The notes under the pieces were generated by a model. That model saw only the letters and a program-made list of their open reading frames with translations. It was not told where the DNA came from and made no database searches. This document shows positions 44,526-56,172 of a stretch of 64,000 nt of DNA, in pieces; positions within the stretch are counted from its first letter, which is position 1; every line of letters begins with the position of its first letter. Position numbers and translations under genes: made by a program. The DNA comes from Glebionis coronaria (lineage: Eukaryota; Streptophyta; Magnoliopsida; Asterales; Asteraceae), in assembly GCA_025667525.1 (NCBI GenBank), contig CM046876.1, forward strand, positions 79,951,235-80,015,234. The letters run 5' to 3'.

Positions 44526-47500
44526 ATGAATTATAGAGAACTAGGTCTTTTTCTAAAAACCTAAACTATAACTGTCGGTTTTATTTTTCAAAGAGTCGGT
44601 GCACATGATTTCGCGTGACTTCAGGTTCAAGCTACTTCTGGGATTACAACTTTAGTATACATTATTATGTATGCCTTATTGCTAAGTATTTCTAAATAAA
44701 TACTATAATCCTTTATCGATATATATTTATGTCGTTAAACTTTTCGATAAAAGTTTATCATATATTAATGATTAACTTAAATAAATACAATGAATTTTCA
44801 AGATCTTTCTGTATATATTTTTGAAGTATTTAAATTGCTTTTATTGCAAAAATTTTATATTATGACCTTACATACCTTCATCTGCGCGCGTTACTTTCCT
44901 TATTTGACCCTTTGAGATATCTACGTAGATATCCAAATCGTCTTCCGGCTATTTGTGCTTGGACGTCTTGAAACGTAATTTCTAGACCATTGTGTAGCTC
45001 AATGTGTCCTTGGAATAGACTAACCGCTATTTATTGACATTTATATGTATCGACTCCGAAGTGTATTGTTCACTTATATCTCGGTAACGCCATCGTCATT
45101 TTATAAATCATCGTCTAGATTATGGCGCTAGAATTGGAATACGATTTTACTTATATAAAATTGTATCATTTGTTTTTCATTAACCTTCTCGCTTCCGGAG
45201 TGTAGCATGTTAATGTTCCATTCTTTTCTTGTTATGTTTTGTGTTTTTGGACAATCGTGGCACCAAGGAGATTTGCCTACATTGACCCTTGAAACTTAAA
45301 TTACGAACGTCTTTCACCGTTTTGCTTCCTAAATTTCGTGTTGAAGACCTTGAAGCATTTTCTGTCATCCATCATGCTATATTTTATTTGATGCTCATTA
45401 CGAGATTTATTTTTCGTTGTTATAAAATCCACAAGACATGTGTGTATATATGTATATATTTTGAGCCGTTAAGAAGTGTCGAAAAATACACTTTATGCAG
45501 AAACTGTAGGGGCAGTATAAACAGGTCAAAACTTAAAAGTAAAACCTGCGTTTTTTAAAATAAAATAGTCAAACCTGCACAGAACTTGCAGGGGTATTTT
45601 GCCCATTTTACATTGGTTTTCAGGTCTCGGGTAAAACTAGAAAGTCGTCTGAAACATCGTTTGGCATCAAAATGCTTTAGACTCTGAGTCTTGGAGATGT
45701 CGTTTATCGGGTCAATTAATCGGCTCATATTTAAAAGTTAAATCTGATAGAAAATTCAGAACATGAGTTTTAAATGTTTCTAAGCTGTTTTGATTTCATT
45801 TGAGATCGTAAAATTTTAACAAATATTATTTTACAACTAACGAATACTAGTCGCATGTGAAAATATTTAAAATAGAAACAGTACAGGATTAGCAATTACC
45901 GGATTAATGGTGTAATTTAAAAACGAATAATATATTTTCTTAAAAGTATGTTGTGTCGAGTATCTTACATAGAATACACATTTGGATTGTTTTATCCTTT
46001 TTATATATATGACTCTTTTGTCATTCGATATTATTATATTTTTTTTTCTCCTAACCTTCCACTGATTTGAGTTGAGTTTTGAAGTTTTGTCTTCACATTC
46101 TTCATCGATATTTTTTTTATCACATGTATCATGGCATTTTCGTCTAAACCTTATAACCTTTTGAAAACTTAACAACTTGTAACCATTTCATTGGTTGTTT
46201 TATGAGCTACTATTTGCCACTTTTTGCAAAACTTTGACTACTTTATACGTTGTCATAATGTCATATTATAAATAAATCTGATATTGTTTTACGATTATTT
46301 TCACCAATTATTTTTACTTTGGTCTTATAAAATACTTTTCGTAAGATTAAAAGTTGCTTATTGAGTATTTCACAAATTACATGTTTCCTATAAATTTATA
46401 AAATATTTTTAAAATTCCATTTTTCAAATGGCATGGTTTATATATAAACATAAGAAACGTAATACTTTTCGACGAAATGGAGCACTGCATTGCTAGCCCT
46501 AAATTATACATGGACTGATCACCTATGTCTAATCTAGAAGGAGCCATGCTAGGCTGAATAGTAGTCCACTTAAAAATCTTGATAATAATCAACTTTTTAC
46601 TTGTATTTATGATGAAGATAAATAAAATGAAATAAAATGAAAAGAAGTTTTGAAAACCTTTATAATTTATGCAAGTGGCGCAATTTCTATGCATCCGCAT
46701 ACGTTTTCTTACCTTTTCTTAAACGAATTACGCGCTTACGAATACGTTTTTACTCGACGATCGCTTTTTCACTTGTTACTTCATTTTGTCTTATAACTGA
46801 TTTCTTTTGACAGTTCGTCTAATTACCGACTGTTGATAAATGACTTGAAAGTCTCGATGTTTTATCCTTCCTTCTTGTTCAATCTTCTTTATGCGACTGG
46901 GTAGATCTTTGGAATGTCTCCGCACGTGAATCATGAATTATCACCAAAGTGATTTCCGTATATCCGGGATGACGTCCGTCACTCTCGTTTGTCTCGAAAT
47001 CCACTCTTGTGAACCGTGCTTTGACTTCTCTCTTTAAACACTAACATCATTCATTTGATTTGTTTTAATTACAACTGATTATTAGGAATTTTCTTTGATT
47101 TAAATTTTTGTATGGATCTTCTTTCCGATCATGTATCGACCACCGCTAAGTTAACGAGCTGATATTGGTGAACCATCGACCGCACTAACAAAATCGACAA
47201 CTTGTTTAATCTATTATTTCTTATCGTCATACCATCACCGCCTTTATTTTATTATTCTCTTTAAGAATTCATACGACATTTGCTTCGTTCTCTTTTGTAC
47301 CATTGATTTCGTATTAATTGTTGACTATTATTTTCATTCGTATTCGCTTGTTATCTTGTCAAATTTCGAAACCCGAATATATCCCATGTTATTTTGAAAT
47401 AATAAACACCTTTATGTATTTCTACAAAGTATTATAAAATTTTTATGGAACTTTTATACATTTTCTAATGATTTTCAATTATCGAAATAACCATCACAAG

Positions 47501-48541
47501 TAAAAGGTCAAATTTATACATCATATTTTGTATAACTAAAACTAATGTTTAAAATGAAATTATCTCTATCTTTGAAGTAATTGACTTATCATACTTTACT
47601 TTTAAACGTAATGAAATTATCGGTTTAACTTATATTCCTAATAGTGATTTGATTTGGAAATTATATTTTCTAAATTGTAACCATCAATACGAGTTTAATT
47701 AATAAATTTGTGTTATTCTTTCAAAGTTTCTTAAGACGACCAAATAAAATTTGAAACTATTTTACTTCTATTTTTGATGTATCATCATTATCAAGAAAGT
47801 ACCTCAACTGAGTTTTAAGGTAATACCAAATCCGGGACGGATAATTGTGACAAATGTTATTTTAATGATAATGTATAATTTATTCTTCGCTCTCATTTTT
47901 CTAGTATTGTGATTTATTATGTTTTTCGGTTACGTGAGTCGAGATCCCTCGTCAATCGTCAACCTTAAATCATTTTACCACATCTTGTCCGTTTATGCGT
48001 TTATTGAGTTTATTTTTATATCGTTCTGTTCCTCGTATTGAAGATCACTATTTTATTCTGAGTTTAAAATGAATCTCGGGAAGCAGTGTATAAGAAGAAA
48101 CGATAAGTGTCACCAGGATTTATGCGTGTACTCGTGAAATGATTGATGACCAAATCTCTTAATGAATGGAGTTAATAAATTCGTTACAACCTCGAGGAGC
48201 ATGTTGAAGCCGACACCGCAAGTGGAAAGACTCTTGAGATCAAGTGGTTATTATCAAGGGTTCGTTCAAGGTTTTCTCGATGATTAACGATGGAAATCTA
48301 TACTTGATGTTATTGTTCGACCTTTTATTTTTATGTACTTATGTGGTATGTGATCTAGTCAAATGATCGTAAGTTGTGAGAACTTGAGACGGCATCATCC
48401 GATGACGTCCGATCATGTAGAACACATATTATGTAATATCTTCTTGACTTTCAACGACGATGTTTATTGAGACTTTAATGCGCGTTGGCGAAAGTGAGGC
48501 GAGTTGAGCGACGGGACGTCGCTCCCTTAAGGTGGTGAGGA
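44526..48541 (+). other. T1 interior, non-coding
   Basis: Four kilobases with only short frames, none showing gag, protease, reverse transcriptase, RNase H or integrase motifs. The longest (45289-45558 plus; 46377-46700 minus) have AT-driven compositions. The right end carries a purine-rich segment before the 3' LTR. It may be decayed beyond recognition or may never have carried genes. Confidence 0.7.
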
Positions 48542-51500
48542 TGTAAAACCCGTAAAAATAAGGTCATAATTTAATTCTATTTTCAATTATTTTGAAGTAT
48601 TTTATAACGTTAAATATTATTATGTTTAACGGTTTAAGTTGAAACCGATATTAAATATTATATTTTAATATTTTGACGAGCAACGAGGACTACTAGTGAT
48701 CGCGATACCGACGGATGCCAAAATTTTTATATTTTATTATCGATAGTTTCGATATTTAATACTTTCGACGATATCGTTTCAATTACGTATCGAGTCGTTA
48801 TATTATTATTTTTCGTGTGCGTTTAAACTTTTGAAATGTACAATCTAACATTTTCAGGTAGTGAAATATTTTCTCGTATAATATTTTGAAACTTATTTTT
48901 GTGTTGGTTGACGAACTCACAATTTACGGATTTAAATTTGGGCTTACGTGCATAATTTAGCGTCCCTTACGACTAAACCGGAAACCTTAGGATTACGTAT
49001 TTACGTTTTTGAACTCCGTTTTTGATGAGACAATTTTTATTGGATTCGTTTTGTGACGTTGATTCATAATTTATAAAAACGTTTTTCGTGAAACGACCCG
49101 AGGGCACGCAAATCGAGAAAACTAGAATCGAGGAATACCCGTAAACTAGTGAGATGGGACAAAATACATTGTCCCACCCCACTAGCTAGCATGGATGGCA
49201 CCAACATGACACCACAACTATATGTGGCATCATGTTAGCTAAGTGTTTACAAGTGTAAACAAAGCTTACACCTTAAGCTACTCTTTTCCACTTACTAGCT
49301 AAAACCATCAACTAACTCATTTCCATCTTTCCATACATGCAAAACCAACATCAAAACTCTTTCAACACCTCCACCTTGCCATCCACTTTTAAGCTACAAA
49401 CACCCCTTTGATCTTTTCTAGCCATGAAATACATGTTATCTAGCTCTATCATGGAGTTATCTTGAAGCCTTGATTATTTGGTGGCCATATTAACAACATA
49501 GGAGGTGATTTGCTTGTGTCTTAGGGCTGATTTCTCAACTATTTTTCTTGGTGTTTGATGATCTTGGAGTTACTTGTGGTGTTCATCAAGTTCTTGTCTT
49601 CCAAAAACAAGAAATACACTTGGTTGGTAAAGAAGATCATCCTCTCCATTTTCTCTTGTTATTTTTGTAAAGAACAAATGTATTTTCTTTATTATTGTAT
49701 ATGTATATGATGTATATATGATGATAAAAATGTTGTGTGGGGATCAAGTGTTGATAAATATGCTTAAAAAGGTTAATAACTATAAGAAATAAGGCTAAAA
49801 TCATGCTTATTTAGTTGGCTGTATAAAAACAGTATATAACTAAAACTTGAACTGATAAACTTGCATGGTATGATCCATTTACAGTAAGTACAAGATGTTA
49901 TACACATGTGAGAGTTGGCCATGCAATTGAATCATTATAATGAGTGAGATATGATCAAAACAAAATAGGTGTGCTAATCTGAATAAGCTGTTTTGTAGGG
50001 ACTGTTAAGCATAGATAAACTTAAAGTGAGCAGTAGCTATAACTAAGTTAAATGTAGCACATAATATGAAGATCATGCCACCCAAAAATGAGCTTCTAAT
50101 TCATTATAGAACTCTAGATATGATAAAAATGGTGAAGATGAAAATAAAAATCAGATTTTGAGAATTAATGTTTATTATTATTATATAAGCACTCAAATTT
50201 TATTGTATAAAATGTAAAATAAAAACCCACTAACTTATGAAACTTATTTATATAAATATGTAAAAGGTTAAATAAATGGATAAATTATATAAATGGTAGT
50301 GGAATAATACTTATAAGTAATAAAAACTATAAACTTGATTTTTACGACTTTTTCGGCTATTACCGTAAAATTAACGTTTTTCGCCAATTAAAACTTAGAC
50401 GACCAAACCCGTCTAATGTAAAGTTTTTAAAAGTCATATACTGATATATAAGTAACTAATACAAGTAAAAACCGATAAAACCCGAACTATAGGACATACG
50501 GACATTAACGAGCTAACTAAGCATATTGGACTAATAATTGGACTAAATAAGTTAAACACTTATAAAAAGGACTTATTGGGCTTAACCCATTTGGGCCCAA
50601 CATGGAAAGTATAGATACTGATAATACAGGTATAAAATGGATTAAAACAAGTTAAAGAACTTATACTAAGCTTATTGGACTTAAAATAGGTAAGTAGGTA
50701 AAACTAGTAAACTAGTAAAAAGTTACCAAAACGTAAACACTAAAATGAGTAAACAAGGATATATAAACCCACTTGATCATCATCATATGTACAAAATCAT
50801 CATATGTATATTGTTATTTTGATAAAAGTCATTGGACAAGAGTCTAAGACCGATTATTATTTATATAGGTTTCCGTGACCGAAGCACGCCCGTAGCCGAT
50901 AATCCGCCTTTCATTATCAACGTGAGTCTATAGCCTTGCTTTATACTAGTTATTAAATGATTTTAAACCCGCGAGGGGGAATACATGTTTTATAAACTTA
51001 GAACACAAGATTTTTATGGTATGCTTTGTCCCTCTATGAATGAACCCGTGGTTGCCTTTAAATTGCATTAAGTGATTGCCTTTGTTAAAACCTCAATTAT
51101 GGACCGTTAATTAACCTATGATGGGTTAACCGCTAGTACAATTAATAGATCTATGGTGGAAGCCGCCCCGGTTCAGTTTTTGTGGACTTGTCATAGAAGC
51201 TTAGGCCCGACCTCCACACTGTTTGAGCATATTGTATTGAGAAGTCAGGTATACGGCAATGTACCAATAATCTGGAGGTAACCGGCAATTAATAAATCTC
51301 TCGTCTTATTAGACTGATATGGGAGTGTCTAAGGGCTCGGTTCCATGAGCTTATTGCAATTTATGCTATATACAATTATCATTGTTGATGCAAATTATTA
51401 TTTGATGCTTTTAAGCATGCCACAAACTTATAATCTTTGCTTGTGTTCAAATTGATTTCATAAACCTATAGATTCACTCGGCATTTTTGCTGATTGTTTT

Positions 51501-51807
51501 ACTCACATGTATTTCAGGTAATCAAGAAGTGGAAGCTTGGAGGTCACGGGGAATGAAGTTGTGCACTGCTTTTGTTGTTCAAACTCTTTGATCCATTTAT
51601 CGTTCCATTTTCAAAACAAACCAATATGTTGTTTTAACTTATCTTTTGGTAACGATTACTTGGGACTACGCTACTCTGACAAATGTTTTAGGAACGATAA
51701 ATCTAAAACGTCTATTTTCGAGTCGTTCTTTATAAATTATGTGTTGTTGTATCATTGTTTAGCACCCAAAGATGTATTCCGCTGCGTGTAAATTTGGGGG
51801 TGTTAAA
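48542..51807 (+). repeat. T1 3' LTR (intact, empty site for T2)
   Basis: This 3266-bp LTR begins TGTAAAACCCG and ends TGTTAAA, followed by GCATC. It contains the uninterrupted sequence around 49705 into which T2 inserted in the other LTR. Confidence 0.9.
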
Positions 51808-52504
51808 GCATCCTAGGACAAGTAGTATGTTTTCATGGTAACTGTGGTGTGTGCCTTACATCCGTTACAGGAGTTGATCCCTCCACTCATTTTATATATT
51901 AATTAGAGGCAGCCCCTCTAATTCCATGGTGAGGTCACCCCTCCAAGTATTCATGCACGTGGATATAACAAGACCTATATGGGCTCTCGGCATATTTAAA
52001 ATACAGATTTTTAGGATAAATTAAACATAAGTCTTTTCAGAAATATAAATAAGTTTTATGAACTTAAACCAGGTTTTCCAGGACATTCATTATTCCGCTG
52101 CTATGTTATTCATTTCATTCCATTACTTGCTTATGTCTATGCTTTACATTCTATGTTATATATCCGCACACTGAGCGTATTGCTCAGCCGTATTTCTCTT
52201 TCCATGTCCTAATACGGCAGGTACTAAAGGGCAAATCTTGGAATCCAAGAGTACGTGCATGGAATGAGACGCCAGATTTCTTTCATTCTTTAATGCATTT
52301 TCATACTTTTGCTTTACTGGAAATTGTTTAGTCCTTTTCCTTTACAGTCTACTTATGCATTTCGTGTGTAGAGCTTATGTTGATCCAATGTTTGTTTCCG
52401 GATTCTTTTATGGTCATTTAATGTTTTAGACATTTACCTTGTATGCTTTGATGATTTGCCATAATTATCCTGTGATATTCCATTTATTAAAATGGGGTGC
52501 TACA
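51808..52504 (+). repeat. Solo LTR (Tekay-like), right part
   Basis: It begins with the GCATC target copy of T1 and ends GGGGTGCTACA. It carries the block GAGGTCACCCCTCC also found in T2 and in the right-end LTR, and the hairpin CTGAGC-GTATT-GCTCAG at 52171-52187. It is followed by ACGAA. Confidence 0.85.
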
Positions 52505-52718
52505 ACGAAAACTATCCATCAACAATTAAATCACACACCTTTGTATCGTTGTTAAACCATGCCCTAAAAATGTCACGAGTAGAAATTATATTCCAAAGAG
52601 GGCTTCTGGTACACCAAGAATCATACCAAATTAAGGTAGAAGTACCATTTCCAATCTTATGCCATAAAAATTCTCGCAACCCATGCCTCAATTGGAGTAC
52701 CTTACGCCATCCCCATGT
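52505..52718 (-). mobile_element. LINE 3' fragment, upstream part
   Basis: The minus strand encodes the start of the zf-RVT region (MTWGWRKVLQLRHGL, WHKIGNGTSTLIWYDSWC, IISTRDIFRAWF). It ends at a TAG (52512-52514) two codons before the solo LTR, where relatives of this family have Ser or Trp by memory. The frame is otherwise continuous with 27569 downward. Upstream LINE sequence is absent: the likeness ends at the 20-bp target copy, so the LINE was 5'-truncated on insertion. Confidence 0.8.
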
Positions 52719-52738
52719 CATGTATGTGTGCACATGTT

Positions 52739-52850
52739 AGCAAAACATTTATATGATAAGTGAGCACGAGATGAGTTTTTTACATCTTTGCTTTTACAGT
52801 CAATGAAACATTTTTTATTTTTCATTTGCTTTTGATCTAATAATAGTAAC
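52739..52850. other. Unassigned AT-rich sequence right of the LINE
   Basis: This short stretch resumes the sequence interrupted at 26641. No gene or repeat recognised. Confidence 0.5.
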
Positions 52851-53239
52851 TTAAGATTTGAAAAAAAAAACATGAAAGGACATTTTTTGCCAAAATTTCC
52901 AAAAGTTGTAAAAATGACGGAGGGACTAAAATTATAAATATGACATCACTAGTGATATTTCACTAGTGAAAGAAATGAAATATCACTAGTGATAAAACAA
53001 TGAAATATCATTATGACAGCACACAGTAACTAGGTTTATTAAATATCACTAGTGATATTTCATTTCTTTTCACTAGTGATTTCTTCTTACTTGTATCACT
53101 AGCGTAACCATTTTCTATCATATTTACAACTTTAGTCACTCCGTCGTTTTTTTTTGACAATTTTTGGATATTTTGACAAAAATGGTCCTTCATAATCTTA
53201 GGTAATAAATGGATAAGATTGGTCCCTTGATAAAGTTGA
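52851..53239. repeat. Foldback repeat unit 1 (MITE-like, incomplete)
   Basis: The left arm (TTGCCAAAATTTCCAAAAG, ACGGAGGGACTAAAATT) and the right arm are inverted copies about 100 bp long. The centre has palindromes ATCACTAGTGAT at 52944, 52982 and 53045. The outermost arm sequence seen in units 2 and 3 is lacking, so unit 1 is partly lost. No coding. Confidence 0.65.
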
Positions 53240-53813
53240 GTTATTTTGCATCCTTTTTTTATTTACATGCTAAGGGACTAATCCTAACAACTCACTACCT
53301 AAGATTAAATACCATAAAAAACACGGAAGGACCATTCTTCCAGAATATTCAAAAACTGTAAAAAAACGACGGTGGGACTAAAATTGTAAATATGACAAAA
53401 ACTGGTTATTACGGGTGATATTTCACTAGTAATAAAAGAAATGAAATATCACTAGTAATAAAACAATGAATATCACGTGATATTTTATAAACATAGTTAC
53501 TTTGTAATATCACTAGTGATATTTTATTATTTTATCACTAGTAATATTTGATTATTTTATCAATAGTGAAATATCACTAGTGACAAAAAGAATTTTGTCA
53601 TATTTATAATTTTAGTCCCTCCGTCCGTTTTTTAAAATTTTGGACAGTTTAGCAAGAATGGTCCCTCCATTTTTTTAAAACTTAGATTAATCTCAATTAT
53701 TAGATCAAACCGAATAAATGGTGGAGATTTATCCCTTAACATATGAGAAAAAAAAGGATGTCAATGAACTTTTCTCCCCTTAATATCTATTAAAAATAAG
53801 GATGCAAAATAAC
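53240..53813. repeat. Foldback repeat unit 2 (MITE-like)
   Basis: It begins GTTATTTTGCATCC and ends with its inverted copy GGATGCAAAATAAC, with arms of about 200-250 bp that are inverted but diverged. ATCACTAGTGAT at 53509 and several one-base variants lie in the centre. It belongs to the same family as units 1 and 3. No clear target-site duplication. Confidence 0.7.
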
Positions 53814-54225
53814 TTTCACTTTAAAAGTTATAATATTTGATAACTAAATTAAGTGTGGAAAAAGCAAGTAACAAATGGCTACTAAAAGTATATATTCTTT
53901 TTATTTATATATAGAAAAGCAACTAAAAGTTATTTTTTATCAACTTCTAAAAAAAGGTAAGTAATAGTAGGATCACTAAAAGTATATTAAGTAAAAGAGT
54001 AATCCTTTTAATGGCTCGAGTTTCTTTTACCTCTTTTATATTCAATATGTTCTACTAAGGAAAAATTATAATGATTTAAATTATTATTTCTCTTATTAGT
54101 AAACAAAACTTTTAGTAAGTAAATGTTCTTTATTTTGTAGTGTTGTCATCTGATAATAATACATGTTCGGTTAGTAAAGATCGCAATTGTAATAATTGTT
54201 CTCATAAACTTATACAAGGACAAAA
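53814..54225. other. Unassigned AT-rich sequence between foldback units
   Basis: About 400 bp with short poly(A)/poly(T) runs. I see no gene or repeat structure. Confidence 0.5.
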
Positions 54226-54726
54226 GTTATTTTCGATCCTTTTTTTCACTACATATCATGGGACTAATCTTAACCATCCATTACATACGTTTAAAAAAAA
54301 CACGGAGAGACCATTTTTGTCAAAATGTCCAAAAGTTGTGAAAAAACGAAGGAATGCCTAAAGTTGTAAATATGACGAAAAATGGTTATCACTAGTGATA
54401 AAACAATGAAATATCAACAGCGATAAAGCAATAAAATATCACTAGTGATATTCCATAAACATAGTTACTGTGCAATATCACAGTGATATTTCATTGCTTT
54501 ATCACTAGTGATATTTCATTGTTTTAACTGATGATAAAATCAGTATTTCGTCATATTTACAACTTTAGTATTTTCGCTTTTTTTATAACTTTTGAATATT
54601 TTAACAAGAGTAGTCTTTTTGTTGTTTATTTAAATCATAGGTTAATCTCAACTGTTACATAAAAAATAAATGAAATGTAAAAATTGATACCTTAATATGT
54701 AATAAAAAAACAAGGATGCAAAATAC
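54226..54726. repeat. Foldback repeat unit 3 (MITE-like)
   Basis: It begins GTTATTTTCGATCC and ends GGATGCAAAATAC. The arms are inverted copies of the unit 2 arms, and ATCACTAGTGAT occurs at 54388, 54438 and 54501. A 73-codon frame (54140-54361) crossing its left edge is not protein-like. Confidence 0.7.
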
Positions 54727-54738
54727 AAATATCAGTCA

Positions 54739-54954
54739 ATGATAAAACGTCCATTAATCGCCTGCTTAAATTTGATGGTACTAGTGGTGTTTATCAGTGT
54801 CATGAGCAGTTTTGCATCCATAAGACGCATTCAGGTTGGTAAAAGCAACAGTAAACAAAATATCATAAGTGAAAAAGTTTCGGTATGTGATTATGCTTCC
54901 CAAAGATTCAGGCAATCATGTGAGGATAAAAAACCATCAACACTCCCATTATGA
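54739..54954 (+). CDS. Hypothetical small protein with signal-peptide-like N terminus
   Basis: A 71-codon single-exon frame starts 12 bp after foldback unit 3. Residues 1-25 look like a secretion signal: a basic start (MIKR) followed by a hydrophobic stretch (LNLMVLVVFISVMSSFA). The rest is polar, with two cysteines (SVCDYA, SCEDK) and a proline-containing end (KKPSTLPL). This layout resembles plant peptide-hormone or small secreted-protein precursors, but I recognise no family motif. No convincing TATA box lies close upstream. It may be a chance ORF or the last exon of a broken gene. No function is proposed. Confidence 0.3.
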   Translation: MIKRPLIACLNLMVLVVFISVMSSFASIRRIQVGKSNSKQNIISEKVSVCDYASQRFRQSCEDKKPSTLPL

Positions 54955-55267
54955 TTCAAAAAGAGAAGTGGTTGTTTACGTAATGTTCGTGTGTTTACAC
55001 CAAGATTTTTCTCAAAACTAATCACCAATAAATGATCAGCTTGTTGCTCAAACTAGTGACTCTCTAAGATTTAGGTTGGAAAAATTATAAAAAAAAAAAA
55101 GGTATAAAGATAAAATCAAATTTGAGTTGTAGCACAAAAAATATAAGGCAACCAGTGAAACGATACAAAAAAAATGAAGCAACAGTGTCGGGAGGATAAA
55201 AACGCCATGTGTCTTACTCTGCTATTAACTGCCTCATATTTTAGTTTGGGTTTGTTAATGACAATCT
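54955..55267. other. Unassigned AT-rich sequence
   Basis: This stretch lies between the small ORF and the Harbinger MITE. It is rich in A runs and shows no recognisable feature. Confidence 0.5.
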
Positions 55268-55270
55268 TAA

Positions 55271-56004
55271 GAGGCCACAGTATGGTGGCTGGTCGTTCGG
55301 CTGGCCACCACGGCGCAAGACGACGGCGGCGCTAATCGTACTGTGCCTCGTGTCGTTATGTTTGGGCTGTCTATAATCAGCTGACGCCGTGAGCGACGGC
55401 GCGAGACCATGGCGCAGCTAACCACACTGTGGCTCGCGCCATGGGGTGGCGTTATGGATTTTTTTTTTTTTTTTTTTTTTTTTTTGAAAATTTGAAAAAA
55501 TAACCGTTGAGGATAACGGCTAATTTTTTTTGCCCCGTTTTTTACTGTTGGAGGGGAAAAAAACCCATTTTTTCATCTTTTTTACCTATAAATCTCCACT
55601 GATTTTACCCAAACATCACACTAGACGTGGCGAGAATCGAGAAGCTCAAAGACGAGGCGCGCGCGAAATATTTTAATTTTTAAGTTGTATTTTTTTTAAG
55701 TTTTTTTTTCGTATTTGTGTTATTTTTTTATTTCGGTATTTTTATTTTATCTTTTTTAATTTCGTTTTTTTTTAATTAGTGATTGTATTTTTTTTATTAA
55801 TGAAAAATTTAAGTTTATGTTAATTAATTGTTGAAAAAAAGAAAAAAGAAGTGGCAGGGTGACGACGACACGAGAATGTTGATGTTAACCAGGGAGGGGG
55901 ATTGTGCCATCGTAGGAAGTTTTGGTGTCGTGAGAGTAAAAGGTGATGTGACATAACTTTTTGCCCACGACGCGACTTTGACGACTCAACTTCACTGTGT
56001 GCTC
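55271..56004. mobile_element. PIF/Harbinger-type MITE (734 bp)
   Basis: TAA flanks both sides (55268-55270 and 56005-56007), matching the 3-bp TTA/TAA target preference of PIF/Harbinger. The termini are inverted: GAGGCCACAGT at the left and, on the opposite strand, GAGCACACAGT at the right. A GC-rich zone with GGCGC words follows the left end, then a T-run of about 28 and a promoter-like CCTATAAATC. That last region resembles the upstream region of the Harbinger transposase gene at 61060-61230. No coding capacity: a deletion derivative is likely. Confidence 0.78.
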
Positions 56005-56007
56005 TAA

Positions 56008-56172
56008 GAGTTATCGTTATGTGTATTTTTTTTTATTACAACTATAGTTTTAGCGTACATCTATTATGGGGTACTGCCTTACAGAAGTCAACACAACATT
56101 AACTAACAACATGTAGCCATGTATTTAACTTTGGACAAAAGCAAAAAATATACAAGTTATTTTTTACAGATA
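56008..56172. other. Unassigned AT-rich sequence
   Basis: Nothing recognised. Confidence 0.5.

Larger units (their letters stand above)
29865..51807 (+). mobile_element. Element T1: non-coding Tekay-like LTR element (LARD-like), split by T2
   Basis: T1 is flanked by GCATC at 29860-29864 and 51808-51812. It has two LTRs of about 3265 bp and a 4.03-kb interior (44510-48541). The 5' LTR is split by T2 at 31031/42412. A primer binding site follows the 5' LTR, and a purine-rich AAGGTGGTGAGGA precedes the 3' LTR. The interior holds no frame with gag, protease, reverse transcriptase or integrase motifs. Long LTRs around a non-coding interior are the definition of large retrotransposon derivatives. 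The LTRs differ at many scattered positions, so T1 is older than T2. Confidence 0.85.

Noticed and set aside
44526..48541. Possible gag or pol in the T1 interior
   Set aside because: I searched the open frames for gag, protease, RT and integrase motifs and found none; all frames are short and AT-driven.
52944..54512. CRISPR-like array of ATCACTAGTGAT
   Set aside because: Spacing is irregular, the units are palindromes inside inverted-repeat elements, and the genome is a plant.
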